Under the pieces are notes generated by a model that saw nothing but the letters and a program-made list of their open reading frames with translations, had not been told where the DNA came from and made no database searches. Of a stretch of 64,000 nucleotides of DNA, positions 54,991 through 62,594 are shown one piece after another; positions within the stretch are counted from its first letter, which is position 1, and each line of letters opens with the position of its first letter. A program made the translations under genes and the position numbers. The DNA comes from Aureimonas glaciei (GTDB lineage: Bacteria > Pseudomonadota > Alphaproteobacteria > Rhizobiales > Rhizobiaceae), in contig NZ_BMJJ01000006.1 in NCBI RefSeq assembly GCF_014643375.1, positions 62,001-126,000 on the forward strand. Reading direction: 5' to 3'.

Positions 54991-56879
54991 GGCTGCGTCT
55001 CCGCTGTCACGAGGCGGCCTGTCGTGGCACCCCGCCGGGCGCGCCAGGCCTCGACGGGCCGCATCCCGGCGATCGTGCCGACGATCCCCTGCGGGAAGGC
55101 GACCACGAGGAAGACGATGAGGCCGCCGAGAACGAGGCGCGACAGGTCGGTCTGGCTGACCAGCCAGATCGAGGCCAGCGTGTAGACAAGCGCCCCGACG
55201 ACCGCACCGGAAACGGTGGCGACGCCGCCGAGCAGCACCATCACCAGCGCGTCGATCGAGAAGGGGATCGACAGGACATCGGGAAAGACGCTGCCCTTCA
55301 GGAAGGCGAAGAGCGCGCCGGCGAGGCCCGCCAGCGTGCCCGAGATCGCGAAGGCGGCGTATTGCGTGCCGCGCCGGTCGATGCCGATGGCTTCCGCGCG
55401 CGTCGGGGAGTCGCGCAGGGCGCGCAGGCGATAGCCGAAGGGCGAGAAGGTGAGGCGGCGCAGCACGACGACCGAGACCGTCGCCGCGGCCAGCGCCAGC
55501 CAGTAGAAGGCCTCGGGTCCGGACGCCCATTCCGCCGGCCAGACCCCGAGAATGCCGTTGTCGCCGCCGGTGACGTCGACCCACTGGAAGGCGACCGACC
55601 AGGCGATCTGGGCGAAGGCGAGCGTCAGCATGGCGAAGTAGACGCCGGACAGGCGCACGCAGAACCAGCCGAAGACGAGCGCGCCGGCGAGGCCCATCAG
55701 CGGGCCGGCCACGAGCGCCAGTTCCATCGGCAGCCCCAGCCATTGCACGCCGAGCGCCGCACCATAGGCGCCGAGGCCGAAATAGGCGGCATGGCCGAAG
55801 GAGTCGAGGCCGCCGGTCGACATCATGAACTGCAGGCTGGCGGCGAAGATGACGGCGATCAGCATCTGCGCGCCGACGCCGAGGCCGTAGGTGCCGAGCA
55901 CCAGCGGCATCAGCGCCGCGATCACGAGCAGCGCCAGGCCTGCCGCCTGCAGGGTCGGCGACAGCGGACGCCAGGGCCGGCTGACGGCGCCGGCCGGGCG
56001 GCGGTCCGGCTTGGTCGGGCGGCCGAGAAAGCCCCAGGGCCGCACCACGAGCACCGCGGCCATCACCAGGAACATCAGCACCAGCGAGATGCCGGGGAAG
56101 ACGAGGATGCCGAAGGCGTTGAGCTCGGAGATCAGGATGGCGGCGAGGAAGGCGCCGGTGATCGAGCCGAGGCCGCCGATGACCACGACGACGAAGACCT
56201 CGACAATGATGGTGAGATCCATCAGATGGGTGACGGCGGTGCGCGGGATCTGCAGCCCGCCGCCGAAGGCGGCGAGGAAGACGCCGAGGGTGAAGACGCC
56301 GGTGAACAGCCATTTCTGGTTCACGCCGAGCGCGGCGACCATGTCGCGATCCTGCGTCGCCGCGCGCACCAGAACGCCCCAGCGGGTGCGGTGCATCAGC
56401 AGCCAGAGACCGGCGAGGACCAGCGGGCCGAGAGCGATGAGCAGGAGATCGTAGGTCGGCACCGGCAGGCCCATCACCTCGACGGCGCCGGCAAGGCCGG
56501 GCGCACGCGGGCCGAGAAGGTCCTGCGGGCCCCAGACGAGAATGACGAGATCCTCGACCATCAGCGTCACGCCGAAGGTGGCGAGCAGCTGGAAAAGCTC
56601 GGGCGCCTTGTAGATGCGCCGCAGCAGCGTCATTTCGAGCAGCGTGCCCAGCAACGCGACGAAGCCGGCTGCCAGGACGATCGCGCCCCAGAAGCCGATG
56701 GCGCCGTCCAGACGCGTCGTCAGGCTGTAGGCGACATAGGCGCCGAGCATGTAGAAGGCGCCGTGCGCGAAGTTGACGATGCGGGTGACGCCGAAGATCA
56801 GCGACAGGCCGGAAGCCGCCAGGAAGAGCGAGGCCGCATTGGCCAGGCCCGTCAGAAACTGAACCACGATGAAGGCCAT
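54987..56879 (-). CDS. Fused LivH-LivM-type ABC permease
   Basis: This 630-residue membrane protein carries both permease units in one chain. Residues ~1-290 are LivH-like (SLIFGVTRIVNFAHGAFYML, TQDRDMVAALGVN, VLVVRPWGFLGRP). Residues ~310-610 are LivM-like (GLDSFGHAAYFGLGAYGAAL, RALRDSPTRAEAIGIDRRG, VAFPQGIVG). The joint is a ~20-residue linker rich in Arg and Pro. About 16-18 transmembrane helices are expected. Such fusions occur in a subset of Liv-type importers for aromatic or N-heterocyclic acids. It is separated from the binding-protein gene by 55 bp with a hairpin. Confidence 0.92.
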   Translation of the reverse strand: MAFIVVQFLTGLANAASLFLAASGLSLIFGVTRIVNFAHGAFYMLGAYVAYSLTTRLDGAIGFWGAIVLAAGFVALLGTLLEMTLLRRIYKAPELFQLLATFGVTLMVEDLVILVWGPQDLLGPRAPGLAGAVEVMGLPVPTYDLLLIALGPLVLAGLWLLMHRTRWGVLVRAATQDRDMVAALGVNQKWLFTGVFTLGVFLAAFGGGLQIPRTAVTHLMDLTIIVEVFVVVVIGGLGSITGAFLAAILISELNAFGILVFPGISLVLMFLVMAAVLVVRPWGFLGRPTKPDRRPAGAVSRPWRPLSPTLQAAGLALLVIAALMPLVLGTYGLGVGAQMLIAVIFAASLQFMMSTGGLDSFGHAAYFGLGAYGAALGVQWLGLPMELALVAGPLMGLAGALVFGWFCVRLSGVYFAMLTLAFAQIAWSVAFQWVDVTGGDNGILGVWPAEWASGPEAFYWLALAAATVSVVVLRRLTFSPFGYRLRALRDSPTRAEAIGIDRRGTQYAAFAISGTLAGLAGALFAFLKGSVFPDVLSIPFSIDALVMVLLGGVATVSGAVVGALVYTLASIWLVSQTDLSRLVLGGLIVFLVVAFPQGIVGTIAGMRPVEAWRARRGATTGRLVTAETQP

Positions 56880-56908
56880 CAGCCGATCCCCGGAACGAGC
56901 ATGAGGGG

Positions 56909-56927
56909 GCCGGGCTTAAGGCCCGGC
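56909..56927 (-). terminator. Intra-operon hairpin after the binding-protein gene
   Basis: GCCGGGC (56909-56915) pairs with GCCCGGC (56921-56927) around TTAAG, 8 nt beyond the binding-protein stop. With no U-run it more likely stabilises the upstream message or attenuates transcription, giving more binding protein than permease. Confidence 0.5.
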
Positions 56928-56934
56928 GCCGGGA

Positions 56935-58164
56935 TCAATCCTGCGGCCGCAGCTTTTTCACTTCCTCGTCGGACGGCAGGTAGTCGGCGCCGTCGCGATA
57001 GCCGAAGTTCTCCATCACGCCCTTGCCGTCCTTGACCGCGGTGGTGCCGACGAAGGCGCCGAGCGTCGACTGGTGATCGATGGCGCGCATCTCGATCGGC
57101 CCGAAAGGCGAGTCGACCGTGATGCCTTCGGCCGCGGCCACCAGATCGTCGGCCTCGGTCGTCTCGGCCTTTTTCAGGATGGCGGCGATCATCATCATCT
57201 CGGCATAGCCGACGACCGAGCCGAGGCGCGGATAATCGTCGAACTTCGCCTGATAGGCCTTCACGAAGGCATCATGGGCGGGCGTCTCGATGGCGTACCA
57301 GGGATAGCCGGTGACGATCCAGCCGACCGGCGCCTCGCCCTTCATCGGGTCGAGATATTCCGGCTCGCCGGTGAGGAAGCTGACGACGGAGACGTCCTTG
57401 AACAGGCCGCGCGTCGTGCCCTCGCGCACCAGCTGGACGAGATCGGCGCCGAAGGTGACGTTGAGAATGGCCTCGGGCTTGGCCGAAGCGATCGCCTGGG
57501 AGACGGCGCCCGCATCGATCTTGCCCTGCGGCGGCCACTGCTCCGTGACGAACTCGACGTCCGGCCGGGCCTTCTGCAGGAGCTGCTTGAAGATAGCGAC
57601 GGCGGACTGGCCGTATTCGTAGTTCGGCGCGATCGTCGCCCAGCGCTTGGCCGGGAGTTTCGCCGCCTCTTCGGCGAGCATGGCCGCCTGCATGTAGTTC
57701 GAGGGGCGCAGGCGGAAGGTGTACTTGTTGCCCTGGCTCCAGGTGATGGCGTCCGTCAGCGGCTCGCCGGCGAGGTAGAAGACCTTCTTCTGCTTGGCGA
57801 AGTCGGAGATGGCGAGGCCGAGATTGGAGAAGAAGCCGCCAGTCAGGAGCACGACGCCGTCGCGCGAGACCAGCTCGTTGGCCGCACTGATCGCACCGCC
57901 CGGCTTGCCGCCATCGTCCTTGGAAATGACGACGAGATCGTCGCCCTTGATGCCGCCCGAGGCATTGATCTCCTCGACCGCCAGCTGCCAGCCCTTGCGG
58001 TAGGGTTCGGTGAACGCGGGCAGGGCGGAATAGCTGTTGATCTCGCCGACCTTGATCTCGGCCGAGACCGCAGCGGGCGCGGTCGCGCCGAGCGTCGCGG
58101 CGGCGAGGACGAGGCCCGTGGCCACGCCAGCGAGAAGCTTCGACAGGGAAAACGTCTTCGACAT
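56935..58164 (-). CDS. Liv-type ABC transporter periplasmic binding protein
   Basis: This 409-residue family-6 binding protein has a signal peptide ending near VSA-E (residue ~35). The mature start IKVGEINSYSALPAFTEPYRKG is followed by EEINASGGIKGDDLVVISKD, VVLLTGGFFSNLGLAISDFA and NYEYGQSAVAIFKQLLQ. The ATG at 58164 has GAGGG upstream; an ATG at 58176 has no ribosome site. It is the first gene of the Liv-nicAB operon, downstream of a palindrome (58233-58248) and of the MarR gene. Nicotinate or a related heterocyclic acid is the likely ligand from context. Confidence 0.92.
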   Translation of the reverse strand: MSKTFSLSKLLAGVATGLVLAAATLGATAPAAVSAEIKVGEINSYSALPAFTEPYRKGWQLAVEEINASGGIKGDDLVVISKDDGGKPGGAISAANELVSRDGVVLLTGGFFSNLGLAISDFAKQKKVFYLAGEPLTDAITWSQGNKYTFRLRPSNYMQAAMLAEEAAKLPAKRWATIAPNYEYGQSAVAIFKQLLQKARPDVEFVTEQWPPQGKIDAGAVSQAIASAKPEAILNVTFGADLVQLVREGTTRGLFKDVSVVSFLTGEPEYLDPMKGEAPVGWIVTGYPWYAIETPAHDAFVKAYQAKFDDYPRLGSVVGYAEMMMIAAILKKAETTEADDLVAAAEGITVDSPFGPIEMRAIDHQSTLGAFVGTTAVKDGKGVMENFGYRDGADYLPSDEEVKKLRPQD

Positions 58165-58232
58165 AGGTGCCCTCATCTGCGCGGTGGTGCCCGACGGGTC
58201 GGACGTTCGGATCGGTCGATGGCTGCCCGTAC

Positions 58233-58248
58233 CATTAGTATACGAATG
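58233..58248. promoter_or_regulatory. Palindromic operator upstream of the Liv-nicAB operon
   Basis: CATTAGTATACGAATG has 7 of 8 pairs matched with a perfect GTATAC centre, 69 bp before the binding-protein ATG. Its core TTAGTATACGAA fits TTnGTnnACnAA, shared with 39526-39537 and 59052-59063. Confidence 0.6.
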
Positions 58249-58369
58249 ACGCCGTGCCTCTCGTCAAGCCACTTTCTGACCTCGCCTATTTATTGTTCAG
58301 TGCAGCATGGCGTCGGCCATATTTTGCAGTGCGGCAATTCTCTGCTGGTGGCATCCGGGCGATTTCCGC

Positions 58370-58825
58370 CTAGCGCAGGCGGGCGAGAAGACGCAGAAGC
58401 CGCTCGCGTTCGGCGCCGGTGAGGGGCGCGAGCGTGGCTTCCGTCACGCGCGCAGCGTTCGGCAGGTGGTGCCTGAACAAAGCACTGCCCTCCGGCGACA
58501 TCGAGATCAGCAATTGCCGCCGATCGTCGGGGTCGGGGCGGCGGGCGAGGAGGCCGCGCTCGAAAAGGCGCTGGACCACGCCCTTGATGGTCGCCACGTC
58601 CATCGCGGTGTAGCGCCCGAGCAGGTTCTGCGAACACTCGCCGATTTCGCCGAGCTTGGCGAGCACGGCCCACTGCGTCGGCGTGAGATCGCCGCCGAAC
58701 AGTTCGGCAAAGAGGATGGAATGGCGCTGCTGCACCTGGCGAAGGACGAAGCCGATCTGCGCGTCGAGGGCGTAGTCGTCGCTCTCGCTGGCCGGTCCGG
58801 GTTTGACGTCCAATCGATTCTCCAT
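58370..58825 (-). CDS. MarR-family transcriptional regulator
   Basis: This 151-residue winged-helix protein has the MarR layout. An N-terminal dimer helix (QIGFVLRQVQQRHSILFAEL) is followed by LTPTQWAVLAKLGEIGECSQ, the recognition helix AMDVATIKGVVQRLFERGLL, the wing RRPDPDDRRQLLISMSPEG, and C-terminal dimer helices. The DxDDRR wing motif is intact. I chose the ATG at 58825, which gives the usual size; the open frame runs further without homology. MarR proteins (NicR, BpsR) repress nicotinate genes in other bacteria and respond to 6-hydroxynicotinate. Its place between the Liv-nicAB operon and the enamidase gene fits that role. Confidence 0.9.
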   Translation of the reverse strand: MENRLDVKPGPASESDDYALDAQIGFVLRQVQQRHSILFAELFGGDLTPTQWAVLAKLGEIGECSQNLLGRYTAMDVATIKGVVQRLFERGLLARRPDPDDRRQLLISMSPEGSALFRHHLPNAARVTEATLAPLTGAERERLLRLLARLR

Positions 58826-59132
58826 GCCGCAGTCTATGCCGAGAGAGCGGGCGCGCGACAGGGGGCGTCGCGCGACCTGCGGCGGCGTCGCAGCGGGATG
58901 CCGGCGAAACCTTGCGATCCCCGCCGGCCGTACGATGGCGTCGACCGGAGGGGCGAAAGCGGGCCGCGGCAGGCCCGCCACACGTCGGCAAGCGGTCCCG
59001 CGGCTCGGCGGGAAAAGCCGCCGAGAACATCGCGATTGCCAGTCCCGATCATTTGTGTACCAATAACCGAAGCGCCCTCCCGAAGCGGGCGGCGCGCCGG
59101 ACGACGGGCCGACAGAGGCAGGGGAGAAGACC
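58826..59132. other. Divergent intergenic region between marR and enamidase genes
   Basis: These 307 bp hold the promoters of the minus-strand MarR gene and the plus-strand enamidase gene. The only clear signal is the palindrome at 59051-59064. The rest is GC-rich without a supportable gene. Confidence 0.5.
59051..59064. promoter_or_regulatory. Palindromic operator upstream of the enamidase gene
   Basis: ATTTGTGTACCAAT is an inverted repeat with 5 of 7 pairs matched. Its core TTTGTGTACCAA fits TTnGTnnACnAA, the same pattern as upstream of the Liv-nicAB operon. It ends about 70 bp before the enamidase ATG. Confidence 0.55.
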
Positions 59133-60332
59133 ATGGCGCATGACGTTCAGCCGACGGCGGCGGCCGACCAGAAGCTCGTGATCCGCAACATCGGCCTGCT
59201 GCTGTCCGGCGACATCCACCAGCCGATCCTCGACGCCGACACCATCGTTTCCGTCGGCGGCCGCATCACCGCCATCGGCAAGGCCGCCGACCTCGATCTC
59301 GAGAAAGCCGACAGCGTCATCGACGCGAACGGCACGGTGGTCACCCCCGGCCTCGTCGACAGCCACGTGCACCCGGTCTCCGGCGACTGGACGCCGCGAC
59401 AGAGCCAGCTGAACTGGATCAACTCCTCCCTCCACGGCGGCGTGACGACGATGATCTCGGCCGGCGAGGTCCACACCCCTGGCCGGCCGCGCGACATCGT
59501 CGGCCTGAAGGCGATGGCGATCTATGCCCAGCGCATCTTCACCGGCTACCGGCCGAGCGGCGTCAAGGTCCTGGCCGGTGCGCCGGTGGTCGAGCCCGGC
59601 ATGGTCGAGGCCGATTTCAAGGAAATGGCCGATGCCGGCGTGCGGCTTCTCGGCGAGGTCGGGCTCGGCGGCGTCAAGGACGGCGCGACGGGGCGCCAGA
59701 TGGTGGCATGGGCGCGCAAGCACGGCTTCAACTCGACCATCCACACCGGCGGCCCGTCGATCCCCGGCTCCGGCCTGATCGATGCCGATGTTGTGCTGGA
59801 GGTCGATCCCGACGTCATCGGCCACGTCAATGGCGGCCACACGGCGCTGCCGGACAAGGAGATCCGCTGCATCTGCGAGGGTTGCAAGCGCGGCCTCGAA
59901 CTCGTCCACAACGGCAACGAACGCGCCGCGCTCTATACGCTTCGGATCGCCAGCGAGATGGGGGAATTGAACCGCGTCATGCTCGGCACCGACGGGCCGG
60001 CCGGCTCGGGCGTGCAGCCGCTCGGCATCATCCGGATGATCTCGATGCTGTCCTCGCTCGGCGACGTCAAGGCCGAGACCGCCTTCTGCTTCGCCACCGG
60101 CAACACCGCCCGCATCCGCGCCCTCGATACGGCGATGATCGAGGTCGGCCGCGCCGCCGACTTCGTCTTCATGGACCGGGCGCAGCATTCGGCCGGGCGC
60201 GATTTCCTGCATTCGATCGAGCTCGGCGACCTGCCGGGCATCGGCATGACCGTCATCGACGGCATCGTCCGCTCCACCCGCAGCCGCAACACGCCGCCGG
60301 CGGAGAAGCTGCCGAGCGTGGTGGCGGGGTAA
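59133..60332 (+). CDS. ena: Enamidase-like amidohydrolase (nicotinate degradation)
   Basis: The 399-residue protein closely resembles enamidase of Eubacterium barkeri, which hydrolyses 1,4,5,6-tetrahydro-6-oxonicotinate to 2-formylglutarate and ammonia. Metal-site parts of the amidohydrolase fold are present: His78 and His80 in DSHVHPVSGD, Glu175 in GEVGLGG, His in IHTGGPSIPGSG, His in IGHVNGGHTAL and Asp in LGTDGPAGSG. SSLHGGVTTMISAGEVH and the ending SRNTPPAEK are specific similarities to enamidase. It is cytoplasmic. GGGGAGAAGACC precedes the ATG. The gene is divergent from marR and convergent with the operon that holds the hydroxynicotinate-reductase-like gene. Confidence 0.85.
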   Translation: MAHDVQPTAAADQKLVIRNIGLLLSGDIHQPILDADTIVSVGGRITAIGKAADLDLEKADSVIDANGTVVTPGLVDSHVHPVSGDWTPRQSQLNWINSSLHGGVTTMISAGEVHTPGRPRDIVGLKAMAIYAQRIFTGYRPSGVKVLAGAPVVEPGMVEADFKEMADAGVRLLGEVGLGGVKDGATGRQMVAWARKHGFNSTIHTGGPSIPGSGLIDADVVLEVDPDVIGHVNGGHTALPDKEIRCICEGCKRGLELVHNGNERAALYTLRIASEMGELNRVMLGTDGPAGSGVQPLGIIRMISMLSSLGDVKAETAFCFATGNTARIRALDTAMIEVGRAADFVFMDRAQHSAGRDFLHSIELGDLPGIGMTVIDGIVRSTRSRNTPPAEKLPSVVAG

Positions 60333-60353
60333 GGCCTGTCAAACTTGGCGCTG

Positions 60354-60520
60354 GATACCCCCCTCTGCCCTGCCGGGCATCTCCCCCTCAAGGGGGGAGA
60401 TCGGCTGTGCCGTTGACGGTGTCCGCACGCGCTCGGACGTTGCCGAACAAGCAGAGACATCAAGGCGCCTGATCTCCCCCCTTGAGGGGGAGATGCCGGC
60501 AGGCAGAGGGGGGGGATACC
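60354..60520. repeat. Nested inverted-repeat element, copy 2
   Basis: This copy has the same outer arms (a CCCCCCTCTGCC stretch at left, GGCAGAGGGGGG at right) and the same inner hairpins CATCTCCCCCTCAAGG.. and their inverse as copy 1 at 44030-44146. The central segment between the inner arms is longer (about 70 bp) and unrelated. It separates the convergent enamidase and AA_synth genes and may act as a bidirectional transcript end. Confidence 0.85.
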
Positions 60521-60541
60521 GCCCGCAGCCCTCCCACACCC

Positions 60542-61126
60542 TCAGCGCAGGCCGTCCTCGCCCTTGATTTCCCCGTGCTGCAGGCCGCCGACGCGTGGCA
60601 GCGGACGGCCGCCGTCGGTGACGACGATGGCGACCATGATCTCGTCCGCGCGCGGCGCGTCGGCAATCCTGATCTCCATGCCGTCGAAATGACTGCGCAC
60701 ATAGGCCGCATCCTTGTGGCCGAGTGGCACGTCGAGCGTGCCGCCGACGCCGCAGCGCTTCTTCGACGAAGGCACCAGGGCGGCGCCGCCGCCGAGCGCG
60801 GCGCGCACCGGCGCGCCCATCTTCGGGTGCAAGATGGCCGCGGCATGTTCCAGCTCGCCGTTCTCGCCGACGGCCGCGGCCTTGCCATAGCTCTGGACGA
60901 GGGTACCGTCGATGCCGAGAGCGGCGACGGCGCGAGCCGTCAGGAGGGCGCCAAGTTCCTCGCCGATGTCGATCAGCGGCGTGAGGTCCTCGGCATAGGT
61001 GGACGCGAAGGGATTGGCGATGACCGCGATGGCGGCCGCGCGCCGCTGGGGTGGATCGACGGGCCGGCCCATTTCGGTCGCGACTTCCTCGGTGATTGTC
61101 ACGATCTTGCGGATCTTTGCGCTCAT
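60542..61126 (-). CDS. Amino acid synthesis family protein (AA_synth, PF06684), copy 2
   Basis: This 194-residue protein is of the AA_synth family, whose function is not established. Recognisable parts are IRKIVTITEEVATEMGRPV, AVIANPFASTYAEDLTPLI, SYGKAAAVGENGELEHAAAILHPKMG, VPSSKKRCGVGGTLDVPLGH and AYVRSHFDGMEIRIADAPRADEI. It is a paralogue of the next gene upstream and shares the exact ending EIKGEDGLR. Its ATG overlaps that gene's stop (ATGA). The operon position with UPF0280 and the hydroxynicotinate-reductase-like gene points to a catabolic rather than biosynthetic task. Confidence 0.88.
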   Translation of the reverse strand: MSAKIRKIVTITEEVATEMGRPVDPPQRRAAAIAVIANPFASTYAEDLTPLIDIGEELGALLTARAVAALGIDGTLVQSYGKAAAVGENGELEHAAAILHPKMGAPVRAALGGGAALVPSSKKRCGVGGTLDVPLGHKDAAYVRSHFDGMEIRIADAPRADEIMVAIVVTDGGRPLPRVGGLQHGEIKGEDGLR

Positions 61127-61707
61127 CGCAGTCCGTCCTCGCCTTTGATCTCGGAAGCCTTCAGCCCGCCGGTGCGGGCGTGGATGCGCGCGCCCGTGGT
61201 CATCACCAGGACGAAAACGATCTCGTCGGCGCGGGGCCCGTCGGACAGGCCGACTTCCATCGCGTCGAAATGGCTGCGCACGTACGAGGCGTTGATGTGG
61301 GTGATCGGCACGTCGAGCCGCGTGCCGGGGCCGCCGACCTTCTTGGCCGAGGGCACGATCGCCCGGGCCTCGCCGAGGAGTTCGCGCATGGCGTAGCCGC
61401 CGGGCGCATGCCAGAGCGCGCCGTGCTCCAGCTCGCCGCCGGCGCCGATGATGGCGCCCTTGCCATAGCCCTCGATCGCCTGCGGGTCGTTGCCGAGGGC
61501 AGCGAGCAGGGTGCGTGCCATTTCCAGACCGAAGGGCTTCAGGTCGTCCATGAAGGGCATGAGATCCTCGACATAGCGGCCGGCATAGGGATTCTGCAGC
61601 ACCGCCAGCACCGCGCCGCGGCGCAGAGGCTTCTCCTGCGGCGGGCCGCCCTCGTGAAAGATCTCCTCGACGACGAGGATGCGCTTGCGCATCAGGATGT
61701 CCGGCAT
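61123..61707 (-). CDS. Amino acid synthesis family protein (AA_synth, PF06684), copy 1
   Basis: Also 194 residues, with the same family landmarks: RILVVEEIFHEGG, AVLQNPYAGRYVEDLMPFM, GYGKGAIIGAGGELEHGALWH, VPSAKKVGGPGTRLDVPITH and SYVRSHFDAMEVGLSDGPRADEI. Identity to the downstream copy is moderate, so the duplication is old and the two may form a hetero-oligomer or act on successive intermediates. GGGAGAACAGAC precedes the ATG. It starts 12 nt after the UPF0280 gene. Confidence 0.88.
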   Translation of the reverse strand: MPDILMRKRILVVEEIFHEGGPPQEKPLRRGAVLAVLQNPYAGRYVEDLMPFMDDLKPFGLEMARTLLAALGNDPQAIEGYGKGAIIGAGGELEHGALWHAPGGYAMRELLGEARAIVPSAKKVGGPGTRLDVPITHINASYVRSHFDAMEVGLSDGPRADEIVFVLVMTTGARIHARTGGLKASEIKGEDGLR

Positions 61708-61719
61708 GTCTGTTCTCCC

Positions 61720-62580
61720 TCAGGCGGCGATGATGGCGTGGCGGCCGGTGACGAGCGTCTGGCCGGCAAGATGAAGGGCGGCGGCCTGGATCAGGCCGGC
61801 GCCGACAAGGCGCTCGGCCCTGTCCAGTCCCCGGCCCAAGGCCCGGTCGATCTCGTCCGGGGCCAGCGGGCCGACGGCGCGCGTCACCAGGCGCTCCCCG
61901 AGATCGCTGTCCGGCTGCAGGTCCGCGGCCGGAACCCGAGTGATCGCGGCATGGCCCGGCAGGTCGACGGCGTTGGCGACGATCGTCGCCGCGGCATCGG
62001 CCTCGGCGGCGGTCCGCGCCAGGATCGTCACGGCGTCGGCGATCCCGAGTGAGAAGCTGCGGCCGCCGCGGCCGCTGGTGGCGATGCCGCGGACGGGATC
62101 GCTTGCGGCGATCTCGCAGCGCCCGAACAAAGACGGGCGCTCGCTCCGGCCGACGAGGCCGGCGGCGAGCCGCTGGCCAAGCCCCAGATGCAGCGCGATG
62201 TCGCCGCCATTGTTGACATAGGCGCGGTCGAGCGGCGCGGCTTCGACCATGGCGGCGAGGATCGCGTCGGCCACGGCGCCGGCGACGGCGGCCATCGGCG
62301 TGATGAAGTCTTCCACCGCATAGAGCGCGACGGCGTCGTGCATGCGCCGCCCGACGGGATCGGCGGGCGGGGCGCTTCCCGGACTGACCGGCGCCCGCAG
62401 CAGTGGCAGCTCCTGGCACAGCGCGTCGAGCAGGCCGTCGAGCCTTTGCGCCGCCGCTCGATAGGCCGCGCCGACAGCCTCCGAAGCGCCAAAGGCCTCG
62501 ACGATCAGGTCGATCGGCCCGTCCTGCAGGTGCAGACGGCGACCGTCGGCCAGAAGCGCCACCTGGGGTCCGCGCCGCAT
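61720..62580 (-). CDS. UPF0280 family protein (ApbE-related)
   Basis: This 286-residue protein has LHLQDGPIDLIVEAFG (about 17-32), a helix with DFITPMAAVAGAVADAIL, and AYVNNGGDIALHLGLGQ (about 115-131), the hallmark of UPF0280. SFSLGIADAVTILARTAAEA and NAVDLPG follow. The fold is related to ApbE flavin transferases, which attach FMN to proteins or bind FAD; the family's own activity is not proven. Given the flavin/iron-sulfur-type reductase gene only 14 nt upstream, a cofactor role for that enzyme is a reasonable guess. Confidence 0.85.
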   Translation of the reverse strand: MRRGPQVALLADGRRLHLQDGPIDLIVEAFGASEAVGAAYRAAAQRLDGLLDALCQELPLLRAPVSPGSAPPADPVGRRMHDAVALYAVEDFITPMAAVAGAVADAILAAMVEAAPLDRAYVNNGGDIALHLGLGQRLAAGLVGRSERPSLFGRCEIAASDPVRGIATSGRGGRSFSLGIADAVTILARTAAEADAAATIVANAVDLPGHAAITRVPAADLQPDSDLGERLVTRAVGPLAPDEIDRALGRGLDRAERLVGAGLIQAAALHLAGQTLVTGRHAIIAA

Positions 62581-62594
62581 GGCGGTCGGCGCCG

